Source of the DNA: Treponema sp.
GTDB taxonomy: Bacteria > Spirochaetota > Spirochaetia > Treponematales > Breznakiellaceae
Assembly (NCBI GenBank): GCA_031257195.1
Contig: JAIRPD010000094.1
Span: forward strand, 1 to 64,000
Length of the DNA: 64,000 nucleotides
Direction of reading: 5' to 3'
Made by a program: the position numbers and the translations under genes. Shown one piece after another: positions 16,345-26,613 of the stretch. Below the pieces are notes generated by a model. The model did no database searches and had not been told where the DNA came from. It worked only from the letters and a program-made list of their open reading frames with translations. The stretch's first letter is position 1. Each line of letters begins with the position of its first letter.

Positions 16345-17596
16345 TGACGGTTTAGTGGTCGGTCTGGACATAGGCACGACCAAAGTGTGCGCCGTAATCG
16401 GCGAGCGGAATGAAAGGGGCGCCCTGGAGATAACCGGCGTGGGGCTCTGCCCCTCCACGGGACTGCGAAAGGGCGTGGTGGTTAACATTGAGGCCACCCT
16501 CCGTTCCGTGGCCGCGGCCATTGAGGCCGCGGAAATGATGAGCGGCCGGGAAGTTCACGGCGCCTACACGGGGATCGGGGGCAGCCACATCGACGGGATC
16601 AATTCCCGGGGGGTGGTGGCGGTGACGGGTAAAAACCGGGAAACCCGGGAAATTGGGGAAGATGATATTGTCCGGGTCCTGGAAGCGGCCCGGGCGGTGG
16701 TGATCCCCATGGACCGGCAGGTGCTGGAATTGATCCCCCAGAGCTATATTGTGGATGACCAAAGGGGGATCCGGAATCCTCTGGATATGATTGGGGTGCG
16801 GCTGGAGGCGGAGGTGCATATCATCACCTGTTCGGTTACCAGCGCCCAGAATCTGATCAAGTGCGTAAACCGGGCCGGTTTCCGGGTGGAGGGCCTTATA
16901 CTGCAGTCCCTGGCCGCGGGCCGGGCGGTGCTGACGGAGGAAGAGAAGGAACTGGGGGTGGCCCTGGTGGATATGGGGGGGGGCACCACGGACGTACTGG
17001 TCTACGCCGAGGGGGCGCCCTATTCAACCACCACCATACCCGCGGGGGGAACCCAGGTAACAAACGATATTTCGATTATCAAGAACATTTCTTTTGAGAC
17101 CGCGGAGAAGATCAAGCTTGAGGCGGGAAGCTGCTGGGAGGGGGCTTTCGCGGGGGACGAGGACATTATCGTGCCCGGCGTGGGGGGGCGTCCCCCCCTG
17201 CCCATCCCCCGGTCCCATATTGAGGAAATTATCCGCCCCCGGATGGAGGAGATCTTCCTGATGGTGAGGGAAAAACTTGAGGATCTGGTTATTTCCCGGC
17301 CCCTGGGGGGCGGGGTGGTGCTGACCGGCGGGGGCGCCCAGCTTTTGGGGGCCGCCGAACTGGCCGCGGAAATTTTTCAGCTCCCCGCCCGGGTGGGGTC
17401 GCCCCTTCCCGTGGGGGGGCTGGTGGAGGAGTACCGGAACCCGGTTTACGCCACCGCCGTGGGACTGGCCCTGGAAGGGGACAGCAGAGAAATAGGGAAC
17501 GTCCTTGAGCGGGGCGGGGAAAAAGGAAGGCCGGAAAGGGGGAACGCTTCCCTCTTTGGAAGGCTTGCTGAGTGGCTAAAGAGGGAATTCTTTTAG
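16337..17596 (+). CDS. ftsA: Cell division protein FtsA (probable CTG start)
   Basis: An actin-like membrane tether of FtsZ. Motifs are VGLDIGTTKVCAVIGE (phosphate 1), the 1C subdomain with GAYTGIGGSHIDGI, ALVDMGGGTTDVLVYAEGA and VVLTGGGAQLLGAAELA, with a C-terminal amphipathic helix (LFGRLAEWLKREFF) as membrane target. The first standard start is GTG at 16355 (413 residues), but it lacks a Shine-Dalgarno and would begin right at the phosphate-binding strand. AAGGAGG at 16324-16330 is 6 bases before CTG at 16337, which gives LASDGLVVGLDIG, a normal FtsA N terminus of 419 residues. I therefore prefer the CTG start, overlapping ftsQ by 8 bases. Confidence 0.88.
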   Translation: MASDGLVVGLDIGTTKVCAVIGERNERGALEITGVGLCPSTGLRKGVVVNIEATLRSVAAAIEAAEMMSGREVHGAYTGIGGSHIDGINSRGVVAVTGKNRETREIGEDDIVRVLEAARAVVIPMDRQVLELIPQSYIVDDQRGIRNPLDMIGVRLEAEVHIITCSVTSAQNLIKCVNRAGFRVEGLILQSLAAGRAVLTEEEKELGVALVDMGGGTTDVLVYAEGAPYSTTTIPAGGTQVTNDISIIKNISFETAEKIKLEAGSCWEGAFAGDEDIIVPGVGGRPPLPIPRSHIEEIIRPRMEEIFLMVREKLEDLVISRPLGGGVVLTGGGAQLLGAAELAAEIFQLPARVGSPLPVGGLVEEYRNPVYATAVGLALEGDSREIGNVLERGGEKGRPERGNASLFGRLAEWLKREFF

Positions 17597-17625
17597 GTTC
17601 CTGAATTAAAATAGCGGGAGGGAAT

Positions 17626-18828
17626 ATGAACATCCAGGTTTTGGACGAAAGGGAACGGTCGCTGGGTCCGCGTTCCACGCTTATCAAGGTGATAGGCGCC
17701 GGCGGCGGCGGATCAAACGCCGTGAACCGTATGATCGAATGCGGTTTAGGGGGCGTGGAATTTATCGCCGCCAATACGGACCTGCAGGCTTTGAATCAAA
17801 GCCAGGCGGAAATTAAGCTTCCCATAGGGTCCAAACTTACCTCGGGGCTCGGCGCCGGGGGCAGGCCGGAGGTAGGAGAAAAAGCGGCCATGGAGGATCG
17901 GGACATGATCGCCAACACCCTTAAGGGGGCGGACATGGTTTTTGTTACCGCCGGCATGGGGGGAGGGACCGGCACGGGGGCCGCGCCGGTGATCGCCCAG
18001 GTGGCCCGGGAATGCGGCGCCCTGACGGTGGGGGTGGTAACCAAGCCCTTCGCCTTTGAGGGCCGTTATAAAACGCGGCTGGCGGAGGAGGGGATCGCCA
18101 AGATGCGGCTGGCGGTGGATTCCCTGATTGTCATCCAGAATCAGCAGCTCCTTTCCCTGGTGGAAAAGCGAACGCCGATCAAGGACGCGTTCCTTAAGGC
18201 CGACGATATACTCCGCCAGGGGGTTCAGAGTATTTCCGGCTTGATTCTGGAAACGGGGCTGGTCAATCTGGACTTCGCGGACGTGAGGAACGCCATGTAC
18301 GGCCAGGGAGACGCCCTGATGGGGGTTGGCCTCGCTTCGGGGGATAACCGGGTTCAGGACGCGGCGTTTCAGGCCATGGACAATCCCCTGCTGGAGGATA
18401 CCACCATTGTCGGCGCCCGGCATATCCTGGTCAATGTTTCCGGGGGCGATTTTACCCTTTCGGAATTTGAGGAAGTGATGGAGATCATTACCGAAAAGGC
18501 CGATCCTGACGCGGAGATAAAAATAGGGGCGGTCCTTGACAGCGAGCTGGGGGATCAGCTTCAGGTTACGCTGATCGCCACGGGATTTCAGGCCCCAACG
18601 GTAAGCTTTGAGGGCGCGGCGGAGGTTTCCGCCGATTCCCGGGAAAAGGACGTGGTGGGTTTTGAGGAGTGGGACAAAATATCCGGCCGGGGCCGGGGCC
18701 GGGCGGAGTATCTTTCCCTCCGGAATTACCATTACCGGCGGGAGGACTTGGATGTTCCCACGGTGATGCGCTTCCCCGTTGAGCCGGAGGAAAAACCCGG
18801 GGAAAAGAGGGAAAGCGCCGCCCTATGA
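17626..18828 (+). CDS. ftsZ: Cell division GTPase FtsZ
   Basis: The tubulin-like ring protein. The 400 residues include [14 protein letters not shown] (23-36), the tubulin signature [12 protein letters not shown] (110-121), [11 protein letters not shown] and the T7 loop with [12 protein letters not shown] linker follows after about residue 340, and a C-terminal peptide ([12 protein letters not shown]) matches the site that binds FtsA and ZipA-type partners; a further 18 residues follow it, which is longer than usual. GGGAGG lies upstream of the ATG. It shares 4 bases with the next gene. Confidence 0.97.
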   Translation: MNIQVLDERERSLGPRSTLIKVIGAGGGGSNAVNRMIECGLGGVEFIAANTDLQALNQSQAEIKLPIGSKLTSGLGAGGRPEVGEKAAMEDRDMIANTLKGADMVFVTAGMGGGTGTGAAPVIAQVARECGALTVGVVTKPFAFEGRYKTRLAEEGIAKMRLAVDSLIVIQNQQLLSLVEKRTPIKDAFLKADDILRQGVQSISGLILETGLVNLDFADVRNAMYGQGDALMGVGLASGDNRVQDAAFQAMDNPLLEDTTIVGARHILVNVSGGDFTLSEFEEVMEIITEKADPDAEIKIGAVLDSELGDQLQVTLIATGFQAPTVSFEGAAEVSADSREKDVVGFEEWDKISGRGRGRAEYLSLRNYHYRREDLDVPTVMRFPVEPEEKPGEKRESAAL

Positions 18829-19763
18829 GGGATTTCCTCGCCGGCTACCGTTCCCGGCTTATCGCCATAGAACGCCGGTCGCTCCTGACGGCGGAAACCT
18901 ATGTGGGGGAGATCCGCTGTTTCCTGACCTGGATTCAGGCGGCCCGGCTTACGGGCCCCGGGGCGGAGCCCGACCAGGGATCCGCCGGCTTGGAAACCGC
19001 CCTTAAAGCCGTGGATAACCAGGCCCTGACCGCTTACCTGGAAGAAAGGCGGAAGACCATTGGAAACCGGTCCGCCGCCAAGGCGGTGTCGGCCCTCCGT
19101 TCTTTTTTCCGTTACCTCACCGGTGAGGGCCTGAGGGAAGATAACCCCGCGGGGCTTCTGGAAACGCCCCGGCGGTCTTTTAGGCTTCCGGCGGTTCTTT
19201 CCCGGCGAAAAATTGAGGCGCTCTTTGAAGCGGTGGACACGGCGAAGCCCTTAGGGATACGGAACCGGGCTCTTTATGAGTTGATCTACTCCGCGGGCCT
19301 CCGGGTATCGGAGGCGGTTCACCTGAACGTGGGGGATCTGTTTTTTGGGGAGGCCCTGATCCGGGTAAGGGGAAAGGGAGGCAGGGAAAGGATGGCGGTC
19401 TTTGGGGGCGAGGCGGCGCGGTGGCTTAAACGCTACCTGGCTGACGTCCGGCCCCTGTTGGCGGGGCGCCAGCGTCCCCTCGCGCTGTTTCTAAGGCGGG
19501 GGGGCGGGCGTCTTTCCCGAAAGGGTATCTGGAAGAACTACGCCCTGTTGGCGGGAATCACCGGAACCGGTTCCCACCTTCATACCCTGCGGCACAGCTT
19601 CGCGACGGAGCTGCTCGCGGGGGGGGCGGATCTGCGGCAGGTTCAGGAACTGCTGGGGCACGCCGATTTGGCCACCACCCAGATCTATACCCATGTGGAT
19701 GTTTCCCAGTTGAGGGAAAATCACCGGAAGTATCTGCCCCGGTTGGGGGTAAACGATGGCTAA
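18825..19763 (+). CDS. xerC: Tyrosine recombinase, XerC-like
   Basis: Xer recombinases resolve chromosome dimers at dif. The 312 residues have the N-terminal SAM-like domain ([18 protein letters not shown]) and a catalytic domain with R in [10 protein letters not shown] in [26 protein letters not shown] and the nucleophile in IYTHVD. The coupling to ftsZ by ATGA overlap fits a role at division. A second Xer protein lies 4 kb downstream, so the pair could be XerC and XerD; which is which is inference. Confidence 0.88.
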   Translation: MRDFLAGYRSRLIAIERRSLLTAETYVGEIRCFLTWIQAARLTGPGAEPDQGSAGLETALKAVDNQALTAYLEERRKTIGNRSAAKAVSALRSFFRYLTGEGLREDNPAGLLETPRRSFRLPAVLSRRKIEALFEAVDTAKPLGIRNRALYELIYSAGLRVSEAVHLNVGDLFFGEALIRVRGKGGRERMAVFGGEAARWLKRYLADVRPLLAGRQRPLALFLRRGGGRLSRKGIWKNYALLAGITGTGSHLHTLRHSFATELLAGGADLRQVQELLGHADLATTQIYTHVDVSQLRENHRKYLPRLGVNDG

Positions 19764-20487
19764 ACAGGGGATGGCGAAATCGGTAATCATTCTTATCATT
19801 CTCGCGGGGGGGATAAGCGGGATCTTCGCCGTAAAAAAGGTCCTTGCCCGGAATACCCTGGCCGCCCGGATCGCCGCGTTGAGCCCCCGGGGAACGCCCC
19901 AGGGGATTGAGGATTTGCGGAAGGCCATTGACCTCTACGAGCGGAAAATAGAGGAACATGTCAAGGACGCCGCCCAGACGGGGATATACTGGAAGATCCT
20001 GGGGAACCGGCTGATAGACAAAAAACTCTACGGCGAGGCCCTGGAAGCCCTGGAAAACGCCGCCCGCTACTATCCCGAGGACGAGACAATACAGTATCTT
20101 ATAGGAATATCCGCGGGAACGCTGGCGAAGTCGGAACATGTTTCCCCCCAGCGGAAACAGGCCCTGCGGGAGGAGTGCGAACTGGCCTATCTGCGGGCCA
20201 TTGAAATTTACGAACGTTACGGAAAAGCCCTGTACGGTCTTTCCGTGTTATACGTGTTTGAGCTGGGCCGCCCGGCGGAGGCGGTTCCTTATTTGGAACG
20301 GCTGCTGGAGGTTCACCGCGGCGACACCGACGGTATGTTTGTCCTGGCCGCCGCCTATTATATGACGGAAAATTACCAGGCCGCGGTGGATCTTTACGAC
20401 CGGATCGGCGGCCTTACCAAGGACAAGGATGTGAAAATCCAGGCGGAAAGGAACAAGGGACAAGTGATGGATGAGTGGTACCGGTGA
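19756..20487 (+). CDS. Membrane-anchored TPR protein
   Basis: The 243 residues start with an N-terminal membrane anchor (VIILIILAGGISGIFAV, about 9-25), followed by TPR-like helices (YGEALEALENAARYYPEDE, GRPAEAVPYLERLLEVHRG, ENYQAAVDLYDRIGG). It is probably a periplasmic scaffold. The frame overlaps xerC by 8 bases and dprA by 17 bases. Specific partners are unknown. Confidence 0.8.
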   Translation: MAKQGMAKSVIILIILAGGISGIFAVKKVLARNTLAARIAALSPRGTPQGIEDLRKAIDLYERKIEEHVKDAAQTGIYWKILGNRLIDKKLYGEALEALENAARYYPEDETIQYLIGISAGTLAKSEHVSPQRKQALREECELAYLRAIEIYERYGKALYGLSVLYVFELGRPAEAVPYLERLLEVHRGDTDGMFVLAAAYYMTENYQAAVDLYDRIGGLTKDKDVKIQAERNKGQVMDEWYR

Positions 20488-21319
20488 GCGCGGCGCGGAT
20501 ATGGCGGATATGATGGAAAAAGAACGGGTGAACCCCGGCGGCTTTTTTGTGGTGGAAAAGGATTCTCCCCTTTATCCGCCGCTGCTGCGGGAAATTTACG
20601 ATCCCCCCGCCCGGATTTACTGCCGGGGGGTTCTTCCCGATCCCGAGCGCCCCGCGGTGGCCCTGGTGGGTACCCGGCGTCCCAGCGCCGCCGCCTCCAC
20701 GCAGGCCCTTAAGCTGGGCGGGGAATTCGCCCGCCTGGGGATCGCCGTCATTTCCGGCATGGCCTTGGGCATTGACGCCCTGGCCCACCGGGGCTGCCTG
20801 GAGGGCGGGGGCCGTACCGTGGCCGTCCTTGGTTCCGCGGTGGATCAGGTGTTTCCCGCTTCCAACCGGGGTCTGGCCCGGCGCATCCTGGAAACCGGGG
20901 GCGCGCTCTTGAGCGAGTACGAGCCGGGGACCGGTCCCCGGAAGTGGCATTACCCCCAGCGGAACCGGATTATTTCGGGGCTGGCCCGGGCCACGGTGAT
21001 TGTGGAAGCCCCCGCCGGTTCCGGGGCCCTCCATACGGGCGCTTTTGCCCTGGAGCAGGGAAGGGACCTGTTTGTCGCTTCCATCGGGGTCTCTTCTCCC
21101 CTGGGGGCGGGGACAAAAAAACTGGCCGGCGAGGGCTGCCGGGTTATTTCCAGCGCCGCCGAGGTTCTGGCGGACTGGGGGCTGGATCTTTCATTGGTGG
21201 AGAAAAATGGCGGCAGCCGGGTTTCGCCGGCGCGGGGGGGATTGGACGGGAATGGCGGGACGGCCCGGGACCAGGCGGCGTTTCTGGCGGAATCCCTAAA
21301 AAGGGAACTTGGCCTGTAA
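20471..21319 (+). CDS. dprA: DNA processing protein DprA
   Basis: Binds incoming single-stranded DNA and loads RecA. The 282 residues contain the extended Rossmann fold motifs VALVGTRRPS, ISGMALGIDALAHRG, AVLGSAVDQVFPASN and KWHYPQRNRIISGLA. The family loop usually reads GSG(S/T)L(I/H)TA; here it is AGSGALHTGAFALEQGRD, a minor deviation. The exact start (20471 or ATG at 20501) is uncertain. Position before topA matches other treponemes. Confidence 0.92.
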   Translation: MSGTGERGADMADMMEKERVNPGGFFVVEKDSPLYPPLLREIYDPPARIYCRGVLPDPERPAVALVGTRRPSAAASTQALKLGGEFARLGIAVISGMALGIDALAHRGCLEGGGRTVAVLGSAVDQVFPASNRGLARRILETGGALLSEYEPGTGPRKWHYPQRNRIISGLARATVIVEAPAGSGALHTGAFALEQGRDLFVASIGVSSPLGAGTKKLAGEGCRVISSAAEVLADWGLDLSLVEKNGGSRVSPARGGLDGNGGTARDQAAFLAESLKRELGL

Positions 21320-21326
21320 GGGCGGG

Positions 21327-23537
21327 ATGGGGAACATGGAAGTGAAAAAAGCCGAAACGGTTAAAGCGAAACCCAAAACCAGGGCCGGCGGGAAAAAACC
21401 GGGCGGAAAGGAAAGGGATAAAAAGATCCTTGTCATTGTGGAGTCTCCCGCGAAGGCGAAAACCATAGAAAAGTACCTGGGGCCCGATTACAGCGTTAAG
21501 GCCTCCATGGGGCATTTGATTGACCTCCCCAAGTCCCGGATGGCTATAGACGTGGATCATGAATTTGAGCCCGAGTACATCACCGTCCGGGGGCGGGCCA
21601 AGCTGCTTAAGGAGCTTCAGGGGGACGCGAAGAAGGCCGATGAGGTGCTGCTGGCCAGCGATAATGATCGGGAGGGGGAGGCCATCGCCTGGCATCTGCG
21701 GAACGCGATTACCGCAAAAACGGAACGGGTTCCCATCAAGCGGATCAGCTTTAACGAGATCACCCCCCAGGCGATTAAGGAGGCGGTGGACCATCCCTCG
21801 GGCATAGACGAGGCCAAGGTAAACGCCCAAAAGGCCCGGCGCGTTCTGGATCGCCTGGTGGGCTACAACCTTTCGCCCCTGCTCTGGAAAAAGGTAAAGA
21901 ACGGCCTTTCCGCGGGCCGGGTCCAGTCGGTAGCCCTGAGGCTTATCTGCGAGCGGGAAAAGGAGGTGGAGTCCTTTATCCCCGAAGAGTACTGGACCCT
22001 GGAGGCGGATTTCAAGGCCGGGGGAAAGCACGCGCCCTTTGCCGCCCAGCTGGTGTTATGGCGGGGGAAAAAACCGGAGCTGAGGAACGAAGGGGAAGTT
22101 AACGCGTTAATTGACCTTATAAAGGGCGCCGATTGCGCCGTGGCGGATATCCGGGAAACGGAAAAGACCGTAAGGCCCAAGCCTCCCTTTACCACCTCCC
22201 AGCTGCAGCAGACCGCGGCGAACAGATTGGGTTTTACCAGCAAAAAAACCATGCAGATCGCCCAGCAGCTCTACGAGGGGGTCAATATAGGGGAAGGCCG
22301 GGTGGGGCTGATCACCTACATGCGTACCGACTCAACCCGGATTTCCCAGCTTGCCCTGAACGAGGCCCGGGAATGGATAGGCAAACACTATCCCCAGGAC
22401 CTGCCCGATAAAGCGGTGGAATATTCGGTGGGGAAAAAAGCCCAGGACGCCCATGAGGCGATCCGGCCCACCTACATAAGCTATACCCCGGAGAGCCTTA
22501 AAGATTCCCTTTCCAGGGATCAGACCCGGCTCTACGGGATCATCTGGGAACGTTTTGTGGCCTGCCAGATGAGGAACGCCCGGACTAAAACGGTGAGCGT
22601 GGACATCGCGGCGGCGGTTCCCGGTTTGGGGGACGGCGGCGAAGATGGCGGAGGGGTTTTCCGGGTCTCCGGGACCAAAATTATGGAGAAGGGTTTTTAC
22701 CAGGTGATGAAATTCCTGGCCTCCAAGGAGGAAAAGGGCGGCGCCGTTCCCCCGGTAAAGAAGGGGGAACCGCTTACGGTAGAAAACTTTCGTAGTGAAC
22801 AGCATTTTACCCAGGGGCCGCCCCGGTATACCGACGCCTCCATTGTGAAGATCCTGGAGGAAAAGGGCATAGGCCGGCCCTCGACCTACGCCCCCACCAT
22901 CTCGGTGCTTCTGGATCGTTACTATGTAACCCGGTCCAATAAACAGCTCGTGCCCACCCTGCTGGGAAGGATGATCAGCGACATGCTCAGCGAGTACTTT
23001 CCCCATGTGGTGGACGCGGCTTTTACCGCCTCCATGGAGTCGAGGCTTGACCAGGTGGAGGAAAACCTGATCCGCTGGCCCGACATGATCCGGGAATTTT
23101 ACGATCCCTTTAAGGATCAGGTGGACGAGGTGGGGAAGACCCTGGAATCTTACAAGGGAACCCTGGACGAACCTACCGATTATGTCTGCGAAAAATGCGG
23201 TAAACCCATGGTGAAGAAGCTGGGGCGGTTTGGCTTTTTTCTGGCCTGCTCGGGTTTTCCCGCCTGCCGTAACGCCCGGTCGGTGCCCCTGGCGGTGTGC
23301 CCCAAATGCGGGGGCGATATTGTGGCCCGGAAAACCAGGGGCAGGGGTAAGGAGTTTTACGGCTGCGCCAGCTATCCGGAGTGTGATTTTGTCAGCCACC
23401 ACAAGCCCCTTTCCCAGAACTGTCCCAAATGCGGGCATTTCCTGGTGGAAAAGTACGATAAGCGGAATGGAAGCTACAAGGCATGCGTCAACCCCGGCTG
23501 CGATTACCTTCACAGCGCGGACGCGGAGGAAGAATGA
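21327..23537 (+). CDS. topA: DNA topoisomerase I (type IA)
   Basis: Relaxes negative supercoils. The first plausible ATG is 21327 (736 residues), with a basic leader before the Toprim domain (KILVIVESPAKAKTIEKYLG). Further motifs are DNDREGEAIAWHL, and the catalytic tyrosine in GLITYMRTDSTRIS. The C terminus has three zinc-ribbon modules, each with four cysteines, starting CEKCGKPMVKK, CPKCGGDIVAR and CPKCGHFLVEK. An in-frame TTG at 21309 would add six residues. Full-length and normal. Confidence 0.96.
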   Translation: MGNMEVKKAETVKAKPKTRAGGKKPGGKERDKKILVIVESPAKAKTIEKYLGPDYSVKASMGHLIDLPKSRMAIDVDHEFEPEYITVRGRAKLLKELQGDAKKADEVLLASDNDREGEAIAWHLRNAITAKTERVPIKRISFNEITPQAIKEAVDHPSGIDEAKVNAQKARRVLDRLVGYNLSPLLWKKVKNGLSAGRVQSVALRLICEREKEVESFIPEEYWTLEADFKAGGKHAPFAAQLVLWRGKKPELRNEGEVNALIDLIKGADCAVADIRETEKTVRPKPPFTTSQLQQTAANRLGFTSKKTMQIAQQLYEGVNIGEGRVGLITYMRTDSTRISQLALNEAREWIGKHYPQDLPDKAVEYSVGKKAQDAHEAIRPTYISYTPESLKDSLSRDQTRLYGIIWERFVACQMRNARTKTVSVDIAAAVPGLGDGGEDGGGVFRVSGTKIMEKGFYQVMKFLASKEEKGGAVPPVKKGEPLTVENFRSEQHFTQGPPRYTDASIVKILEEKGIGRPSTYAPTISVLLDRYYVTRSNKQLVPTLLGRMISDMLSEYFPHVVDAAFTASMESRLDQVEENLIRWPDMIREFYDPFKDQVDEVGKTLESYKGTLDEPTDYVCEKCGKPMVKKLGRFGFFLACSGFPACRNARSVPLAVCPKCGGDIVARKTRGRGKEFYGCASYPECDFVSHHKPLSQNCPKCGHFLVEKYDKRNGSYKACVNPGCDYLHSADAEEE

Positions 23538-24445
23538 CGGCGCGCGATAAGTCTCCTGGGGGCATGATAGAACAGTACCTTTCTTATCTGGAGGCGGTGC
23601 GGGGTGTTTCGGCCCGTACTCTGGCGGCCTACGGAAAGGATCTTTCCCATTTCGCCGCCTACTGCGCTAACGGGAACATGGACCCGGAAAGGGTGGATTC
23701 CCGGGGGGCGCGGAATTTTATCGCCGACCTTGCCGCCGAGGGAATCGCCCCGGTAAGCGTGAACCGGGCCCTTTCTTCCCTCCGGGGTTTTTACCGCTGG
23801 CTTATCCGGACGGGAAAGCGCGGGGACGATCCTTCCGCGGGGCTCCGGAATTTAAAAACCCCCAAGGCCCTGCCGGTGTTTCTTTGGGAAAAGGAGATGG
23901 CGGCCTTCGCGGGGCTCCCCGAAAAAGAGGGAATCCTCTGGCCCCTTCGGGATAAGGCGCTGATCCTGGTCATGTACTCCGGGGGGCTCCGGATTTCCGA
24001 GGCGGTGTCCCTTTCCATGGGGAATTTGGAGGCCGATTGTTTTTCCGCCCGGGTTAGGGGAAAGGGAGACAAGGAGCGGTACGTGTTTTTTTCCGGGGAA
24101 GCCGCCGCCGCCCTGGGGGAGTACCTCCCCGCCAGGGCCGCGCGGGTCCGGGCGGAGGCGCCCACGGATAAGGTGTTTGTCAACCGCCGGGGGAGGGGCA
24201 TTTCCACGCCGGGGGCGCGGTGGATCATAGGCCGTTACGGGGATCGCCTGGGGCTGGGAAAGCGTATTCACCCCCACGCCCTGCGGCACAGCTTTGCCAC
24301 CCACCTGGTAAACGCCGGCTGCGATGTCCGGCTGATACAGGAACTGCTGGGTCACGCCAGTATTTCCACCACCCAGCGCTACACCCATGTGGATATGGAA
24401 CGGCTTAAGCGGGCCTACATGAAGGCCCACCCGCGCGCTTTATAG
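23534..24445 (+). CDS. xerD: Tyrosine recombinase, XerD-like
   Basis: The frame is open from 23483, but ATG at 23534 overlaps the topA stop as ATGA and gives MTARDKSPGG, then MIEQYLSYLEAVRGVS, a usual Xer N terminus (303 residues). Catalytic residues are seen in YSGGLRISEA, VRGKGDKERYVFF, HALRHSFATHL, LGHASISTTQ and RYTHVD. It is the second Xer recombinase of the window and precedes hslVU as in many bacteria (the codV-hslVU order). Assignment to XerD rather than XerC is by best guess. Confidence 0.88.
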   Translation: MTARDKSPGGMIEQYLSYLEAVRGVSARTLAAYGKDLSHFAAYCANGNMDPERVDSRGARNFIADLAAEGIAPVSVNRALSSLRGFYRWLIRTGKRGDDPSAGLRNLKTPKALPVFLWEKEMAAFAGLPEKEGILWPLRDKALILVMYSGGLRISEAVSLSMGNLEADCFSARVRGKGDKERYVFFSGEAAAALGEYLPARAARVRAEAPTDKVFVNRRGRGISTPGARWIIGRYGDRLGLGKRIHPHALRHSFATHLVNAGCDVRLIQELLGHASISTTQRYTHVDMERLKRAYMKAHPRAL

Positions 24446-24454
24446 GAGGAAGGT

Positions 24455-25021
24455 ATGATCCGGGGAAGGAAAAGTATGAACGATGTAACGATCCGCTCCA
24501 CCACGGTACTGGCGGTGCGGCGGAAGGGAGAGGTGGCCATGGCCGGGGACGGCCAGGTAACGCTGGGGGAAACGGTGGTAAAAAACAACGCCCGGAAGGT
24601 CCGCCGGCTTTGGGACGGCAAGGTCCTCTGCGGTTTCGCCGGCGCCACCGCCGACGCCTTTACCCTCTTTGACCGCTTTGAAAGCAAGCTTAAGGAGTAT
24701 TCCGGGGACCTGGCCCGGTCGGCGGTGGAGCTGGCCAAGGACTGGCGGACCGACAGGACCCTGCGGCGGCTGGAGGCCATGCTTCTTACCGCGGACCTCC
24801 AGAAGACCCTGCTGATCTCCGGTACGGGGGATGTGATAGAGCCCGCCGGGGACGCCCTGGCTATCGGCTCCGGGGGCAACTACGCCCTGGCGGCGGCCCT
24901 GGCCTATCTTAACGGGAGCGAATTTTCCGCGGCGGAAACGGCAAGGCGGAGTTTGGAGATCGCGGGAACGATCTGTATCTATACCAACAGCCAAATTATG
25001 GTGGAGGAATTAAAACCCTAA
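24455..25021 (+). CDS. hslV: ATP-dependent protease subunit HslV (ClpQ)
   Basis: The threonine peptidase of the HslUV complex, 188 residues from an ATG with AGGAGG 5 bases upstream. The catalytic Thr lies in [20 protein letters not shown], so about 15 residues would be removed, longer than the single Met of many HslV proteins. An internal ATG at 24476 also has a purine-rich site and would leave a shorter propeptide. Other motifs: [17 protein letters not shown] and [14 protein letters not shown]. It shares one base with hslU (TAATG). Confidence 0.95.
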   Translation: MIRGRKSMNDVTIRSTTVLAVRRKGEVAMAGDGQVTLGETVVKNNARKVRRLWDGKVLCGFAGATADAFTLFDRFESKLKEYSGDLARSAVELAKDWRTDRTLRRLEAMLLTADLQKTLLISGTGDVIEPAGDALAIGSGGNYALAAALAYLNGSEFSAAETARRSLEIAGTICIYTNSQIMVEELKP

Positions 25022-26571
25022 TGGAAAAAAATCTTGATCATCTTACGCCCAAAGAAATTGTGGCGGAACTGGATAAGTATATCGTGGGCCAGAAAAAGGC
25101 CAAGCGCGCCGTGGCGGTGGCCCTGCGGAACCGGATCCGGCGGATTAAACTGGACCCGGAGACCCGGGAGGATATCGCCCCCAAGAATATTTTGATGATC
25201 GGTCCCACCGGGGTGGGGAAGACGGAGATCGCCCGCCGCCTGGCCCGGCTTGCCAATTCCCCCTTTGTGAAGGTGGAGGCCACCAAGTATACCGAGGTGG
25301 GCTATGTGGGCCGGGACGTGGAGTCCATGATCCGGGACCTTATGGCCGCGGGGGTTCAGATGGTTAAACAGGAGATGCAGCAGTCGGTCAACGCCGAGGC
25401 GAAAAGGCGGGCGGAGGAGGCCCTGCTGGATCTGCTGGTACCCCAGCCCAAAAAGAAAGCCCGGGATCCCAAAACACCGGGGCCGGTGATCCGGCCCATG
25501 GGGACCTTTTCCTTTAACAACGGCGGCGGGCCGGGGATCATGGGCACCGCCATCCAGGTGGGAATCCCCATGGCCCGGGATATGGCCGGCGCCGGGGACC
25601 AGGTTCCGCCCCTGGGGGAAGACGCCGGGGAACAGCCGGCGAATGAGGAAATCCCGGGAGGACCCGGGGGCGAGGCGGCGGGGGAAAAATTCAACCATAC
25701 CCGGGAAAAGTTCCGGACCTGGCTTAGGGAGGGAAAGCTGGAAGAGGGGACCGTGGAGATCACGGTGAACCAGAACCCCCAGTTTCCCTCCATGGAAATG
25801 ATGGGCGGGAGTTTTGAGGATCTGGAATCGAGCCTTTCGGGGATCGCCGGTTTCTTTGGGGGGGGTAAAAAGAAAAAGGTGGTTTCCGTTAAGCGGGCCC
25901 GGGAGATCCTTGTCGCCGAGGAGGCGGAAAAACTCATAGACCGGGACCGGGTAAGCGACGAGGCCCGCCGCCGGGTGGAGGAAACGGGGATTGTGTTTAT
26001 CGACGAAATAGACAAGATCGCCGTGAGGGGAGAACGGGGCGGCGGTCCCGATGTTTCCCGGGAAGGGGTGCAGCGGGATATCCTTCCCATCGTGGAGGGG
26101 GCCACGGTGAATACCAAGTGGGGGCCCGTGGACACCAGCCACATCCTCTTTATCGCCGCGGGGGCCTTTAACGTAAGCAAACCCTCGGACCTGATCCCCG
26201 AACTCCAGGGCCGCTTTCCCCTAAGGGTGGAACTGGATTCCCTGGGCAAGGATGAATTCCTGCGGATCCTCACGGAACCGAAGAACGCCCTGACCAAGCA
26301 GTACAAGGACCTTCTCGCCACGGAACAGGTGGAAATCAATTTTAGCCAGGAGGCGATCCGGCGTCTGGCCGCCCTCGCGGCGGATGTCAACTCCCGGCTG
26401 GAAAACATAGGGGCCCGCAGGCTTCACACGATCATGGAAACGCTTTTGGAGGAACTTTCCTTTGAGGCCCCCGACATCGCCCCCGCCAAAATCGCCATCA
26501 CCGAGGACTATGTGAACGAAAAACTTTCCAATTTGGCCATGGACCAGGATTTGGGGAGATACATTCTTTAA
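25021..26571 (+). CDS. hslU: HslU AAA+ unfoldase (ClpY) with enlarged I domain
   Basis: Unfolds proteins and feeds HslV. Motifs: [18 protein letters not shown], Walker A GPTGVGKT (61-68), [14 protein letters not shown] (with the pore loop), Walker [10 protein letters not shown] (326-334), [12 protein letters not shown] and the C-terminal DLGRYIL that docks on HslV. The length of 516 exceeds the roughly 440-460 usual, owing to a Gly/Pro-rich insertion at about 145-225 in the I domain. Otherwise all functional residues are present. Confidence 0.95.
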   Translation: MEKNLDHLTPKEIVAELDKYIVGQKKAKRAVAVALRNRIRRIKLDPETREDIAPKNILMIGPTGVGKTEIARRLARLANSPFVKVEATKYTEVGYVGRDVESMIRDLMAAGVQMVKQEMQQSVNAEAKRRAEEALLDLLVPQPKKKARDPKTPGPVIRPMGTFSFNNGGGPGIMGTAIQVGIPMARDMAGAGDQVPPLGEDAGEQPANEEIPGGPGGEAAGEKFNHTREKFRTWLREGKLEEGTVEITVNQNPQFPSMEMMGGSFEDLESSLSGIAGFFGGGKKKKVVSVKRAREILVAEEAEKLIDRDRVSDEARRRVEETGIVFIDEIDKIAVRGERGGGPDVSREGVQRDILPIVEGATVNTKWGPVDTSHILFIAAGAFNVSKPSDLIPELQGRFPLRVELDSLGKDEFLRILTEPKNALTKQYKDLLATEQVEINFSQEAIRRLAALAADVNSRLENIGARRLHTIMETLLEELSFEAPDIAPAKIAITEDYVNEKLSNLAMDQDLGRYIL

Positions 26572-26613
26572 GGGGGGAAGAAAAAAAGCCGATGTTGAGA
26601 GGAGAGGTATAAG

